The notes: generated by a model not told the origin, from the sequence alone. Shown: positions 27,526 through 39,179, counted from the first letter of the stretch. The stretch is DNA of 64,000 bases from Bacteroidales bacterium (GCA_003141895.1 PLNT01000003.1:122040-186039), one strand, 5' to 3'. A program made the numbers and translations.

Positions 27526-30500
27526 ATGCAGAATAAAGCAGCTATTATCGTTCTGGCAATTGCATTAGGTTTGGTATCGATATACCAGCTTTCATTTACC
27601 GGCGCTACTTATAAGGTTAAAAAGGAAGCCAGGATACATGCAAAAGGAAGCCTCGAAAAAGAAACAGTATATCTTGATTCAATGTCCGCTTTACCGAAAG
27701 ATAAATGGAGTTTCCTGGGTAATACATTCAGAGAGTCTCAGAGGAAAGAACTTAATCTTGGTCTCGACCTGAAAGGCGGGATGAACGTTATCCTCGAAGT
27801 ATCTGTTCAGGATATTTTGAAAGCGCTTTCTAACTACAGTCCTGATAAAACTTTCAATGCAGCCCTTGCGCGCGCAAAACAGCTTCAGACGTCAAGTCAG
27901 TCAGATTATCTTACATTATTTGGCAAGGCATTTCAGGAAATTGATCCAAATGCTAAACTTGCATCGGTATTTGGTACAGTTGAATTAAAGGAAAAGATCA
28001 ATTTCAATTCAACAAACGATCAGGTATTGAAAGTTCTTGACGGTGAAGTTACAGGAGCTATAACTAATGCATTTAATATTCTTCGTACCAGGATCGACCG
28101 ATTTGGCGTTGTTCAACCTAATATTACACAGCTTGCAACCAAAGGGCGCATACTTATTGAGTTACCCGGGCAGAATAATCCCAAAAGGGTCCGTGAATTG
28201 TTACAGGGAACCGCCAATCTTGAAATCTGGGAATGCTACGATAACACAGAAATTATGCAGTACCTGGTACAAGCTAACAACCTTCTGAAGGAGATTCAGG
28301 CAAATATCGAGAAGACCAGCACAAAGACTGATATACAGAACACAAAAGTAGCAGTATCAGATACGTCCAGGAAAGACCAGTCGCTGCTTGATTTGATAAA
28401 TAAAGATACAACCAAAGCTGCCACAGCAGCCGCTACCACCCGTGAAGGATTTACACTTCAAAACCCTTTGTTCGGTATTCTTGCTCCTCGTGTAAACGAA
28501 CAAGGGCAACCTTATCAGACAAGTTTGATAGGACTGGCTAGTTCGAAGGATACAGCAAAAGTCAATACTTATATGAAAATGCCAAGGATCAAAGCTCTGT
28601 TTCCAAGAGACTTGAAATTAGCCTGGAGTCAAAATCCATATAAGTATGACCCTACCAAAACAATGTACGAACTTCATGCAATAAAGATTACAACCCGCGA
28701 CGGACGTGCACCGCTTGGAGGAGATGCTATTACTTCAGCAAGGACATCAACAGGAGTTTCAGGAGATGTGAAGGTTGATATGTCTATGAATTCGGAAGGA
28801 TCAAAGACATGGGCAAGGATAACTCGGCAAAACATTGGACGTTCCGTCATTGTACTCCTCGATGGTTATGTTCGTTCATCCGCAACGGTACAGAATGAAA
28901 TTACTGGCGGTAATACTGAAATTACTGGTAATTTCACAATAGAAGAAGCTGATGATCTTGCTAATATTTTAAAATCTGGTAAACTACCCGCACCAACACA
29001 TATAATATCAGATACTATTGTCGGACCAACGCTTGGAAAAGAAGCAATTAATTCAGGGTTTATCTCATTTTTCGTTGCGTTCGCCCTGGTTTTAGCATTT
29101 ATGATATTTTATTATAGTAAGAGCGCAGGCACAATTGCAGATATTGCCTTATTTGCTAATCTCTTCCTTCTGTTCGGAGTGCTGGCGTCACTTAATGCCG
29201 TTCTGTCGCTTCCGGGGATAGCGGGTATAGTACTCACAATGGGGATGGACGTTGATGCGAACATACTTATATTTGAACGAACACGAGAGGAACTCAGAGG
29301 AGGCAAAGGGATAAAACTTGCTCTTGCTGACGGATATAAACGGGCATATCCCGCCATTATCGACTCAAAGGTTACAACATTACTTACAGGTATAGTACTC
29401 TACGTTTTCGGCTCAGGTCCTATCAGAAGTTTCGCAACCACTCTTATTATTGGTATTATGACTTCTGTTTTTGCCTCTATATTCATTACGAGAATAATTT
29501 ATGAAGCCCTTCTGAAAAGAAATGTTAATCTTCATTTTTCAATTCCTTTGACTGCAAATGTTTTCAAACATACCAAGATAGATTTTATAGGCATAAGAAA
29601 GTATTTCTATATTATGTCAGGGATTATTATTACCTCAGGAATAATTTCATTATTTGTCAGAGGATTGAATCCAGGAATCGATTTCGCAGGTGGCCGGACA
29701 TTTGTAATAAGATTTGATAAGCCGGTTGTTACTGAAGATATTGCAGCCAAGTTAAACGTGGTTTTCGGAGACTTGCCTCAGGTAGTTACTTATGGGAAAC
29801 AGGAGCAGGTAAAAATTACCACAAAGTATAAAATCAATGAAAACGGAGTGGAAGATGAGGTTGATACAAAACTATATGAAGGATTAAAGAGTTTTCTTCC
29901 TGCAAACGTAACAAAGGAAGTTTTCCTGTCTGACAAATACAGGGTTAGTTCTGAGACTGTTGGTCCGGTTGTTGCAGCAGATATTAAGATAAATGCATAC
30001 TATGCTGTGGGTATTGCACTGATTCTTATCTTCCTTTATATTTTTATGAGATACCGTTATTGGCAGTATGGTTTCGGGGCTGTCGCATCATTGGCTCACG
30101 ATGTTCTTCTTGTGCTAGGTGTTTACTCATTACTCTGGGGTCATATGCCATTCTCAATGGAGATCGACCAGTCATTTATAGCGGCGATACTTACCGTAAT
30201 CGGATTCTCTGTAAGTGATACGGTAATTGTCTTTGACAGAACAAGGGAATTCCTTCCATTATACCGTAAACGTCCATTTAAAGAAGTACTTAATATGGCT
30301 TTGAACTCAACCCTTAGCAGAACCATAAATACCACTTTTGCCGTAATTCTTACAATTTTAGCCATGTTCATCTTTGGTGGAGCTGTGATCCGTGGATTTA
30401 TGTTCGCACTGCTTATTGGTATCGGAACCGGTGTTTACTCCTCGGTGTTTGTTGCAACGGCTCTTATGTACGACACGTCTCCCAGGAAAAACGAAACTGT

Positions 30501-30540
30501 AATAGAAGAACCTAAAGCTAAAATTAGAGCTTCGATTTAA
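27526..30540 (+). CDS. secDF: Fused protein translocase subunit SecDF
   Basis: SecD motifs (LGLDLKGGMNVILEV, TNAFNILRTRIDRFGV, GMDVDANILIFERTREE) followed by SecF (GLNPGIDFAGGRTFVIRF, SVSDTVIVFDRTRE). Confidence 0.97.
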   Translation: MQNKAAIIVLAIALGLVSIYQLSFTGATYKVKKEARIHAKGSLEKETVYLDSMSALPKDKWSFLGNTFRESQRKELNLGLDLKGGMNVILEVSVQDILKALSNYSPDKTFNAALARAKQLQTSSQSDYLTLFGKAFQEIDPNAKLASVFGTVELKEKINFNSTNDQVLKVLDGEVTGAITNAFNILRTRIDRFGVVQPNITQLATKGRILIELPGQNNPKRVRELLQGTANLEIWECYDNTEIMQYLVQANNLLKEIQANIEKTSTKTDIQNTKVAVSDTSRKDQSLLDLINKDTTKAATAAATTREGFTLQNPLFGILAPRVNEQGQPYQTSLIGLASSKDTAKVNTYMKMPRIKALFPRDLKLAWSQNPYKYDPTKTMYELHAIKITTRDGRAPLGGDAITSARTSTGVSGDVKVDMSMNSEGSKTWARITRQNIGRSVIVLLDGYVRSSATVQNEITGGNTEITGNFTIEEADDLANILKSGKLPAPTHIISDTIVGPTLGKEAINSGFISFFVAFALVLAFMIFYYSKSAGTIADIALFANLFLLFGVLASLNAVLSLPGIAGIVLTMGMDVDANILIFERTREELRGGKGIKLALADGYKRAYPAIIDSKVTTLLTGIVLYVFGSGPIRSFATTLIIGIMTSVFASIFITRIIYEALLKRNVNLHFSIPLTANVFKHTKIDFIGIRKYFYIMSGIIITSGIISLFVRGLNPGIDFAGGRTFVIRFDKPVVTEDIAAKLNVVFGDLPQVVTYGKQEQVKITTKYKINENGVEDEVDTKLYEGLKSFLPANVTKEVFLSDKYRVSSETVGPVVAADIKINAYYAVGIALILIFLYIFMRYRYWQYGFGAVASLAHDVLLVLGVYSLLWGHMPFSMEIDQSFIAAILTVIGFSVSDTVIVFDRTREFLPLYRKRPFKEVLNMALNSTLSRTINTTFAVILTILAMFIFGGAVIRGFMFALLIGIGTGVYSSVFVATALMYDTSPRKNETVIEEPKAKIRASI

Positions 30541-30555
30541 AAATTTAAACATAAT

Positions 30556-30585
30556 AGGGGGTGTCAGAAATGACGCCCTTTTTTG
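30556..30585 (+). terminator. Terminator after secDF
   Basis: GGGTGTCA-GAAA-TGACGCCC (one G:T) followed by TTTTTT. Confidence 0.7.
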
Positions 30586-30707
30586 TTTATAGAGTTCCGC
30601 GTATTCATACCTTTTTGCACTCCAAGATTCGTAAGACGATTGGAGATTCCTCATTTCTCCACCTTTCGGCGGATCAATTCGGAATGACAGGTTGTTTAGG
30701 TTAGAGT

Positions 30708-30754
30708 AGAGGTAGAGTTGGCGATTTGCTCAGCAAATCGCCAACTCTACCTCT
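30708..30754. repeat. Perfect 47-nt palindrome (23-bp arms, 1-nt centre)
   Basis: AGAGGTAGAGTTGGCGATTTGCT-C-AGCAAATCGCCAACTCTACCTCT. Confidence 0.95.
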
Positions 30755-30887
30755 TTCTTGCCACATTACATGCCATGTCTTCCTGAGCGGAGCGAAGGAT
30801 CTCCCATGTTAAAACTGAATTGCATTTTCAGATTCCATTTTAACTATTATTGGGATTTTAATGTTTATGAATATCATTAAACTTTTC

Positions 30888-30895
30888 TAACTTTG
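30888..30895 (+). promoter_or_regulatory. Possible -7 box (TAACTTTG) upstream of tatA
   Basis: Matches TAnnTTTG; no clear -33 element. Confidence 0.4.
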
Positions 30896-30934
30896 CCAAT
30901 TCATTTGGGAGAAAACATTTTATTATAAATTGTT

Positions 30935-31402
30935 ATGAGCGGACCGGAAATATTTGTTATCATCATTGTTGCACTTCTTCTCTTTGGTGCCGAGAAATTG
31001 CCAGATATAGCAAAAACTATTGGCAAGGGTATGCGAGATTTCAAGAAGGCAACTGATGAGATAAGGCAGGAGATAGAAACAAGCACAAGTGATTTCCGAA
31101 AAGATCTTACTGATGTATCAGAAACTATTAAAAAAGATGTTACTACTTATTCAGAAAAACTTAAAAGTGATATGAATGACGTTTCCTCATCTATCAAAAA
31201 TGATATGAATGACGTCACGTCAGATGTTCGTCAGAGCATGAATGATATGAATACCCAAATTCATAATGATGCCACTGAAATAAAAGAGAATATTCAGAAT
31301 ATCGGAGAACAAACGAACACAACTAAAGTTGAACAAAAAGATACAGTTAAAGAAGTAACACCTGATGTGTCTAACGAATATTATAAAGAGGTAAAAGATT
31401 AA
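30935..31402 (+). CDS. tatA: TatA/TatE-family twin-arginine translocase subunit with extended coiled tail
   Basis: [44 protein letters not shown] plus repetitive charged tail. Confidence 0.9.
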   Translation: MSGPEIFVIIIVALLLFGAEKLPDIAKTIGKGMRDFKKATDEIRQEIETSTSDFRKDLTDVSETIKKDVTTYSEKLKSDMNDVSSSIKNDMNDVTSDVRQSMNDMNTQIHNDATEIKENIQNIGEQTNTTKVEQKDTVKEVTPDVSNEYYKEVKD

Positions 31403-31436
31403 TTACAAAAAAAGTTTTCTCTTCCTTCCTGTAACT

Positions 31437-32096
31437 ATGATCACAACCAGCGGAATCACCAAAGCTTATGGTAACCTTAAGGTTCTTAAAGGAATTGATA
31501 TCCGGATACCTGATAAGGAAGTAGTTTCTATAGTAGGTGCCAGTGGAGCAGGTAAGACAACTCTTTTACAGATTATCGGAACTCTTGATCGTCCTGATGG
31601 CGGTACTGTTTGCTATAATGATTCAGATATAAGCCGTCTTAAGGGCAAAACTCTTGCGGCCTTCAGAAATAGTAATATTGGATTTGTTTTTCAGTTCCAT
31701 CAGCTCCTGCCGGAGTTCACTGCTCTCGAAAATGTCTGTATTCCGGCCTATATAGCCGGGAAAAGTAAAAGCGAAGCAGAGAAACGGGCTACCGAATTAC
31801 TCGGATTTCTTAATCTCGAAGACAGGCTCGATCACAAACCTTCTGAATTGAGTGGTGGCGAACAGCAAAGAGTAGCAGTTGCCCGGGCACTAGTAAATAA
31901 TCCCTCAGTTATCCTGGCAGATGAACCATCAGGAAATCTTGATACTGAAAATAAGAATGAGCTTCATAAACTATTTTTTAAACTCAGAGATACATTCGGA
32001 CAAACAATAATAATTGTAACACACGATCGCCAGTTAGCTTCTATGTCAGACAGGATACTCCAAATTAAAGATGGACTTATTGTAAATGAGTCTTAA
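31437..32096 (+). CDS. ABC transporter ATP-binding protein, LolD-like
   Basis: Walker [37 protein letters not shown]. Confidence 0.93.
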   Translation: MITTSGITKAYGNLKVLKGIDIRIPDKEVVSIVGASGAGKTTLLQIIGTLDRPDGGTVCYNDSDISRLKGKTLAAFRNSNIGFVFQFHQLLPEFTALENVCIPAYIAGKSKSEAEKRATELLGFLNLEDRLDHKPSELSGGEQQRVAVARALVNNPSVILADEPSGNLDTENKNELHKLFFKLRDTFGQTIIIVTHDRQLASMSDRILQIKDGLIVNES

Positions 32097-32880
32097 CCAG
32101 TCATATAACGGCATTACTGCATCTGAAATTAAGGCATTCCTCGAAGAAAAATATCTTCAGTATAATAACCCCTCATTTATTGAATGCGACCCCATTTCCA
32201 TTCCTCATACCTTCAATGAAATACACGACATGGAAATATCGGGTTTCCTTACTGCCGCAATCGCCTGGGGTAGAAGGGATCTTATCCTGAGAAGCAGCCG
32301 GCTTATGCTCGAACTGATGGACAACTCTCCTTATGAGTTTATCATGTCGGCAAATGATAATGATCTGTTGCGATTTTCCAGGTTTGTTCACAGAACTTTT
32401 AATGAATCAGATATCACCTATTTCATAAAGGGACTCAGGATTATCTATACAAATTTTAATAGCATGGAAGATGTCATTCTGCAGGGCATGGGAAATTCGG
32501 GGTCTCTGAGAGACGGTATATCTCATTTACGTGTAGTCTTTTTCTCACTCCCTCATGCTATAAGAAATGAAAAACATTTTGCTAACATCACAGGAGGTGC
32601 TGCGGGTAAAAGACTCAATATGTTCCTCAGATGGATGGTACGCAAGGATAATTGTGGAGTAGATTTTGGTATCTGGAAAAGAATTGACCCTTCGAAACTA
32701 TATATTCCCCTTGATCTTCATTCGGGTAATACTGCGCGAAAACTTGGCCTGTTGACAAGAAAGATGAATGACTGGAAAGCCGTTGAAGAACTTACCGGCA
32801 TACTGCGTGATTTTGATCCGGCCGATCCGGTGAAATATGATTTCGCACTTTTTGGTCTCGGTGTGAATGAAAGATTCTGA
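32086..32880 (+). CDS. TIGR02757-family (DUF2400) protein
   Basis: [69 protein letters not shown]. Confidence 0.88.
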   Translation: MSLNQSYNGITASEIKAFLEEKYLQYNNPSFIECDPISIPHTFNEIHDMEISGFLTAAIAWGRRDLILRSSRLMLELMDNSPYEFIMSANDNDLLRFSRFVHRTFNESDITYFIKGLRIIYTNFNSMEDVILQGMGNSGSLRDGISHLRVVFFSLPHAIRNEKHFANITGGAAGKRLNMFLRWMVRKDNCGVDFGIWKRIDPSKLYIPLDLHSGNTARKLGLLTRKMNDWKAVEELTGILRDFDPADPVKYDFALFGLGVNERF

Positions 32881-32882
32881 AA

Positions 32883-33590
32883 ATGGCCAATAATTATTTC
32901 AGTTTTAAACAATTTACAATTTACCAGGATAAATCAGCTTTTAAAGTTGGGACTGACGGGGTTTTGCTTGGAGCTTATGCTGATCTTACCGGAGTCACAA
33001 ACATTCTCGATATTGGTTCAGGAACCGGGCTTCTATCCATTATGCTCGCCCAGAGATGTGATGCAACAATAACAGCTATTGAACCCGACTATGATTCCTT
33101 CATTCAGAGTTGTGAAAATGTCAACCTTGTTGATTGGCGTAACAGGATAAAAATTGTAAATGCTGATCTTCAGAATTTCGATCCGGTCAATGAAAAATTC
33201 GATCTGATCGTAACAAATCCTCCTTATTTCTGTGATTCCCTTAAAAGTCCAGATCTCCGAAAAACGGCAGCACGTCATAATGATTCATTGACCTCCGTGG
33301 AAATACTAGAGGGAGTTAAAAGGTTATTAAAAGAAGATGGCCGTTTTCAGTTAATTATGCCGTATGTAGAGGGGAACATATTTATTGCTGATGCAAGTAA
33401 ATACGGGTTTTATTGTAATAACATACTGAAGATAAGGCCTTTGTCAGAAAGTGAAATAAGACGGTTAATACTTAACTTCAGCAAAACCCGTAAAACTCCG
33501 GTTGAAAAATTCCTCACTATCGAGCATGGAAGGCACCATTTTACGGATGATTATATCAATCTGACGAAGGATTTCTATCTGAAGTTTTGA
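32883..33590 (+). CDS. tRNA1(Val) (adenine37-N6)-methyltransferase-like SAM methyltransferase
   Basis: FKQFTIYQDKSAFKVGTDGVLLGAYAD, LDIGSGTGLLSIMLAQR, VTNPPYF. Confidence 0.92.
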   Translation: MANNYFSFKQFTIYQDKSAFKVGTDGVLLGAYADLTGVTNILDIGSGTGLLSIMLAQRCDATITAIEPDYDSFIQSCENVNLVDWRNRIKIVNADLQNFDPVNEKFDLIVTNPPYFCDSLKSPDLRKTAARHNDSLTSVEILEGVKRLLKEDGRFQLIMPYVEGNIFIADASKYGFYCNNILKIRPLSESEIRRLILNFSKTRKTPVEKFLTIEHGRHHFTDDYINLTKDFYLKF

Positions 33591-33596
33591 GAATTA

Positions 33597-33622
33597 TAGG
33601 GAACGGTCACGACCGTTCCCTA
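33597..33622. repeat. Perfect inverted repeat between convergent genes
   Basis: TAGGGAACGGTC-AC-GACCGTTCCCTA (12-bp arms). Confidence 0.95.
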
Positions 33623-34954
33623 CAGTATCATCTCACTCTCAGGTAGTCCATATTCTTCCTTCATCTCTATTCCCAGGGACTTTAATTCATCCAGCACCGG
33701 ATTGTAAATCTCAGGAATTACAGGTCTGCATACACCTTTTGCTTTTATTTTGTTATCCAGAATCATCCTGACAGCTATTGCTGCCGGAAGGGCAACTGTT
33801 CGTGAAATTGAAGTATTCGTTGAAGGAGACCCATAATCAAGCATCGATGATTTTATGACTTCCCTTTTTCCATCGGGGTAAGATGCGAGAACAATATGTT
33901 GTAAAATCACCATATCGCATTCATTATCAGCAAGAAACATCTTTTTTATCATTCTATCTGAGGTTATATCAAAGGGCGATGCATTGCGGTACTTAAGCTT
34001 TTCATCACTAAAAAAGCCAAGAAATTCAAGTGATTTGATTGCAGTTATACTTTCAGAAGTCCCCAGCAATTTTGCTAAATTATTTTTAAGATCAGTAGTT
34101 TCTAATCCGACCCTTTCTCCCATGAAATCTGCATAACTTTTGTTCTGGTAGTTTTTTACGGAGTCGTCCAGCATTCCAAAACTCTTCATTACATCCAGAG
34201 TTTCGCACCAGCCTTTGTACCTGAAAGTACCGCGGTACATAGTCTTAGTTTCAGAGATACCATAAATATCGATGAAACTCACTGAATCCCGGTTTGGATA
34301 AACCTCCAATTCACCAATTCCCGGGAAATTATAGATGAAAGTGTCTTTGAAAAGATCAGAGGTATCAATATGCACTTTCTTTCCTTTTTTAAGATAGACA
34401 GCATTGTTCCTGCTTGCAAGGATTACACCTTTGGGACTCCAGGTAAACTTATATTTTAAAGGATTATCAGCTGCCTCAGGAGCAGGAAGCGCTCCGCACA
34501 AAGAATAGAACTCCTCTACTTTTCCGCCTTTGCTGTGAATATGATCTATAATTCTCATTGCAGTCATATGATCTATGCCCGGATCCAGCCCAATTTCATT
34601 CAGAAACAGTAAACCTGCTTTTTTAACAGCTGTTCTCAGTTCCATCATTTCCGGCTGTATATATGAAGTTGTAACCATGGGTTTACCATGAAGGAGGCAT
34701 AACTTTGCAACTTCAGAATGATATTTATAAGGCAGCAGGCTAACTGTGATATCATAATCGGCAACTAGTTTTTCAAGCATTGCCGGGTCATCCATCGACC
34801 AGTCGATGGAAAGTCCGAGTGGATTACCTTTTATCATCTCATCTGCACGATCTTTCATCGGCGATGCTATCATCAGACTGATTTTGTTATTAAGCAGGTA
34901 TTCAACCATCGGTTTGACTACCAGTCCTGCTCCAAGAATTAATACTTTCTTCAT
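33620..34954 (-). CDS. Saccharopine dehydrogenase-family protein
   Basis: KKVLILGAGLVVKPMVEYLL; LNEIGLDPGIDHMTAMRIID; C-terminal saccharopine dehydrogenase-like region. Confidence 0.92.
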   Translation of the reverse strand: MKKVLILGAGLVVKPMVEYLLNNKISLMIASPMKDRADEMIKGNPLGLSIDWSMDDPAMLEKLVADYDITVSLLPYKYHSEVAKLCLLHGKPMVTTSYIQPEMMELRTAVKKAGLLFLNEIGLDPGIDHMTAMRIIDHIHSKGGKVEEFYSLCGALPAPEAADNPLKYKFTWSPKGVILASRNNAVYLKKGKKVHIDTSDLFKDTFIYNFPGIGELEVYPNRDSVSFIDIYGISETKTMYRGTFRYKGWCETLDVMKSFGMLDDSVKNYQNKSYADFMGERVGLETTDLKNNLAKLLGTSESITAIKSLEFLGFFSDEKLKYRNASPFDITSDRMIKKMFLADNECDMVILQHIVLASYPDGKREVIKSSMLDYGSPSTNTSISRTVALPAAIAVRMILDNKIKAKGVCRPVIPEIYNPVLDELKSLGIEMKEEYGLPESEMIL

Positions 34955-35127
34955 ACTTTCTGAATTTCTTCTTTTCCCTGCAAGTTATATAATCACTCCG
35001 GATGATTCTATGAGATTCGTTATATAATTGAATTCTCACATGACTTGAAGTTAATTTACTGCAATCCAGAGCAAGACAAATCCTCACCTGCTACGGGCAA
35101 GCGAATGGTTATTATTTGATTTGTGTC

Positions 35128-35160
35128 TTTGCATCTTTGAGTGAGAAAAAATTATCTTTG
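35128..35160 (+). promoter_or_regulatory. Bacteroidota-type promoter of mutS
   Basis: TTTG at 35128-35131, 21-nt spacer, TATCTTTG at 35153-35160. Confidence 0.55.
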
Positions 35161-35208
35161 TGAGTAATAAAAAGGTCCCTTAAAAAACCATCTTAATCGC
35201 TACCTGGA

Positions 35209-37818
35209 ATGCCTGATTTTCCGAAGTATGCAGAAACACCGCTGATGAAGCAATATGATAACATCAAGACTAAACATCCTGATGCAATCTTGCTTTTCAG
35301 GGTAGGTGATTTTTACGAGACCTTTGGTGAAGATGCAATCAGAACTTCTGAAATACTGGGTATCACTTTAACGCGTAGGGCTAACGGTTCAAAAACCTTT
35401 ATCGAACTTGCAGGATTTCCTTATCATGCTCTGGATACATATTTGCCCCGACTTGTAAGAGCAGGCCAACGAGTAGCAATCTGTGAACAACTTGAAGATC
35501 CGAAGCTTACAAAAAAAATAGTAAAAAGAGGAATTATTGAACTTGTGACACCAGGCGTTTCACTTAATGAAAACGTATTAAATCATAAAGAAAACAACTT
35601 TCTGGCATCAGTACATATCGATAAAAAAATAGCCGGAGTGGCATTTTTAGATATATCCACCGGAGAATTCCTTACTTCGGAAGGCACATTAGAATATGTG
35701 GATCAGATGCTTAATAATTTCCAGCCAAAAGAGGTCTTATTTGAAAAGGGGAAGAAGGAATTGTTCCTTGAATATTTTGGTCCCAAATTCTATACTTTTA
35801 AATTGGATGACTGGATTTTTACTCAGGAAGCAGCAAATGACCGGTTACTTAAGCAATTCGAAACCAGCTCTTTAAAGGGTTTCGGAGTACAGAATCTGAA
35901 TTTTGGCATTATAGCAGCAGGGGCAATTTTGTATTATCTCGATATAACTCAGCACGATCAGCTTGGGCATATTACCAATCTTACAAGAATTGAAGAGAAC
36001 AGGTATGTGTGGCTCGATAAGTTTACAATAAAAAATCTCGAGCTGTTTCATTCACCTTATGAAGGAGCCAGGACTCTTATTGATGTGATGGACCGAACAA
36101 TCTCTCCCATGGGAGGAAGATTGCTGAAGAGATGGATATCACTTCCGCTTAAAGATATACAGCCGGTAAATGAGAGGTTGGATGTGGTACAGTATTTTGT
36201 TGAAAATAGTGCAGTAAGAGATGAAATAGCCGGATTAATCAGACAGATCGGCGACCTGGAACGACTAATTTCCAAGGTTGCGGTAAACAGGATTAATCCA
36301 AGGGAAGTTGTTCAGCTCAAACGAGCATTGAAAGCAATTGATCCACTTAAGGAAATATGCAATCAAAGCGGTTGCATACCTCTGGTAAAAATTGCAGAGC
36401 AGCTGAACCCATGCAAATTGATTGCTGACAAGATTGAGAATGAGCTAAACAATGATCCTCCAGTTCAACTGAACAAAGGAAATGCGATTGCGTCAGGGAT
36501 ATCTGATGAACTCGATGAACTCCGAAAAATACTATATTATGGCAAAGATTATCTTTCTGACTTGCAGACACGCGAAAGTGAACGAACCGGTATAACATCA
36601 CTAAAGGTCAGCTTTAATAATGTGTTTGGATATTATATTGAAGTCAGGAATACCCATAAAGATAAAGTTCCCGCTGAGTGGATAAGAAAACAAACCCTGG
36701 TGAACGCAGAGCGTTACATAACGGAGGAACTTAAGGAATATGAAAGTAAGATCCTCGGGGCAGAAGAAAAGATCATTTCACTTGAGACCAAACTTTTTTC
36801 TGACCTGGTACTGGCAATACTTGAATATATACCTCCAGTACAGTTAAACTCGACACTCATTGCGAAACTTGATTGCCTTCAGTCATTCGCTGTCATCTCC
36901 ACTGAAAACAATTACGTCAGGCCCATTCTTAATGAATCAATGATACTCGACGTGACTGAAGGCAGACATCCGGTTATCGAAAAGCAATTACCAGCTGGTG
37001 AATCATATGTTCCCAACGATATTATTCTCGATGATGAGGATCAGCAGATTATTATACTTACCGGACCTAACATGTCAGGAAAATCTGCCCTCTTACGGCA
37101 GACTGCTCTCATTGTGCTAATGGCACAGACCGGTTGTTTTGTTCCGGCAAAGTCGGCAAAAATTGGTATGGTTGACAAGATATTTACAAGAGTCGGCGCA
37201 TCGGATAATATAAGTCTTGGCGAATCTACCTTCATGGTTGAAATGAATGAGACCGCAAGTATCCTGAATAATTTATCTGATCGTAGTCTTGTACTGCTCG
37301 ATGAAATCGGAAGGGGGACAAGCACCTATGATGGCATTTCAATTGCATGGGCTATGGTTGAATATCTGCATGAGAATAAGTTTAAAGCAAAAACACTGTT
37401 TGCAACGCATTATCATGAACTTAATGAAATGGAGAATTCATTTTCAAGAGTAAAAAACTATAATGTATCAATAAAAGAACTTAATAATAAAGTAATATTT
37501 CTCAGAAAGCTGAAACGAGGCGGGAGCGAGCATAGTTTTGGAATACATGTTGCACGGATGGCCGGTATGCCGAAAAGTGTTGTAACCCGGGCAGATGAAA
37601 TACTCAAAGAACTTGAACGAAGTCACGATAAAAAAGAGTTATCAAAACCAATTGCTGATCTGGCTGATCACAGAGAAGGAATGCAGTTAAGCATCTTCCA
37701 GCTCGATGATCCGGTTTTGAAACAAATTCGTGATGAAATTCTTGAAATTGACATTGATAATCTCACCCCGGTTGAAGCGCTGAACAAACTGTATAATATT
37801 AAGAAAGTGCTTAAATGA
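35209..37818 (+). CDS. mutS: DNA mismatch repair protein MutS
   Basis: [77 protein letters not shown]. Confidence 0.98.
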   Translation: MPDFPKYAETPLMKQYDNIKTKHPDAILLFRVGDFYETFGEDAIRTSEILGITLTRRANGSKTFIELAGFPYHALDTYLPRLVRAGQRVAICEQLEDPKLTKKIVKRGIIELVTPGVSLNENVLNHKENNFLASVHIDKKIAGVAFLDISTGEFLTSEGTLEYVDQMLNNFQPKEVLFEKGKKELFLEYFGPKFYTFKLDDWIFTQEAANDRLLKQFETSSLKGFGVQNLNFGIIAAGAILYYLDITQHDQLGHITNLTRIEENRYVWLDKFTIKNLELFHSPYEGARTLIDVMDRTISPMGGRLLKRWISLPLKDIQPVNERLDVVQYFVENSAVRDEIAGLIRQIGDLERLISKVAVNRINPREVVQLKRALKAIDPLKEICNQSGCIPLVKIAEQLNPCKLIADKIENELNNDPPVQLNKGNAIASGISDELDELRKILYYGKDYLSDLQTRESERTGITSLKVSFNNVFGYYIEVRNTHKDKVPAEWIRKQTLVNAERYITEELKEYESKILGAEEKIISLETKLFSDLVLAILEYIPPVQLNSTLIAKLDCLQSFAVISTENNYVRPILNESMILDVTEGRHPVIEKQLPAGESYVPNDIILDDEDQQIIILTGPNMSGKSALLRQTALIVLMAQTGCFVPAKSAKIGMVDKIFTRVGASDNISLGESTFMVEMNETASILNNLSDRSLVLLDEIGRGTSTYDGISIAWAMVEYLHENKFKAKTLFATHYHELNEMENSFSRVKNYNVSIKELNNKVIFLRKLKRGGSEHSFGIHVARMAGMPKSVVTRADEILKELERSHDKKELSKPIADLADHREGMQLSIFQLDDPVLKQIRDEILEIDIDNLTPVEALNKLYNIKKVLK

Positions 37819-37871
37819 GTGACGGTTACGTATAATAAATTCACAATTATTATTAATAATAAAACATATCT

Positions 37872-39179
37872 ATGATTCTTAGATTGAATAGAAACTTATT
37901 CTTGATACTTAATTTATTTGTCATTTATTTTATTTCGGTTGGAATTGTTTCGGGCCAGGAAAATCATCCGGCAGGTTTAACCTTATTTCCCAAAATATTC
38001 TCCATTAAACAGGATACAGCGAAAGAAAAACAAGTTTTATCTGCAGCGCCTGATACTAATTTTACCTGGCAGAAATATGCTTCCTTCCTGAAGCAGATTT
38101 CAGATACAACCAAATATATTGTACTTCCTCTCAATGAATTCAGACAAACCCTCAATAGTAAAAAGATAGTGATCGGATTACGGCATGATGTTGATGTTGA
38201 CCTTAATGTAGCGTATGAATTTTCTAAAATTGAGTCGAATCTTGGTTTCCGGTCAACTTATTTCATTTTGCATACCGCTCCATATTATCTTGCAGATCAA
38301 AACAATATGGCCGTGCATTCCGAAAAGATTCTTCCCATTCTGAAAAAAATGCAGAATGAAAAGCACTTTGAAATCGGATGGCATAATGATCTGGTTACAT
38401 TACAGGTGATCTATAATATCGATCCTGTGGTTTTTCTGCATAAGGAACTTAGCTGGTTGCGTTCAAATGGTTTGCAGATATATGGTACAGCTGCTCACGG
38501 GTCGAGTTTCTGCAAGACGTACCATTATATGAATTTTTATTTTTTTCAGGAATGCAGTTATCCTATACTTGTGGGAAGAGAAAATAATTTAACGGTGCCA
38601 AAGGACGGGAAGATGATCACACTTACAAAAGGCCATCTTAATGATTTTAATCTTGAATATGAAGCATATTTTCTTAATAATAACAAGGCATATTCAGATG
38701 CCGTAATTAAAGAAGGAGTACGCTGGAATATTGGAATGCTGGACCTTAATCTTCTCAAACCTGGGGATAGGGTAATAATTCTTCTTCATCCTACACACTG
38801 GCACAAAGCATCTGAGAATGCAAAATTTGAAAAATTCAGTATTGTTGGTCAAAGAACCAGTTATATTGATAGCATAAACTATAGTATTGCGGTTGAGATG
38901 CCGGATGGAACCGATTTAAGTTCTCTGAAAACATCATTTCAACTCTCTTCTGGTGCATACGCTAAAGTTTCAGGAAAGCTTCAGATAAGTAACAAAACAG
39001 TAATTAACTTTAATAGTCCGGTAATATATACAGTTTTTGCTGAAAACAGGGATATTAAGAAAGAATGGACTGTTGAAGTCTTTAATGGGAAGCCTTATCC
39101 GAGCATTGTCTCTAGCGGATTACCAGGTCTTGTTGAATGGCCGAAGCCTCCGGACAAAATAACATTAAAGAATCAGTAG
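37872..39179 (+). CDS. Polysaccharide deacetylase-like (NodB-fold) secreted protein with C-terminal Ig-like domain
   Basis: IGLRHDVDVDLN, FEIGWHND, VIILLHPTHWH; C-terminal NFNSPVIYTVFAENRDIKKEWTVEV. Confidence 0.65.
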   Translation: MILRLNRNLFLILNLFVIYFISVGIVSGQENHPAGLTLFPKIFSIKQDTAKEKQVLSAAPDTNFTWQKYASFLKQISDTTKYIVLPLNEFRQTLNSKKIVIGLRHDVDVDLNVAYEFSKIESNLGFRSTYFILHTAPYYLADQNNMAVHSEKILPILKKMQNEKHFEIGWHNDLVTLQVIYNIDPVVFLHKELSWLRSNGLQIYGTAAHGSSFCKTYHYMNFYFFQECSYPILVGRENNLTVPKDGKMITLTKGHLNDFNLEYEAYFLNNNKAYSDAVIKEGVRWNIGMLDLNLLKPGDRVIILLHPTHWHKASENAKFEKFSIVGQRTSYIDSINYSIAVEMPDGTDLSSLKTSFQLSSGAYAKVSGKLQISNKTVINFNSPVIYTVFAENRDIKKEWTVEVFNGKPYPSIVSSGLPGLVEWPKPPDKITLKNQ

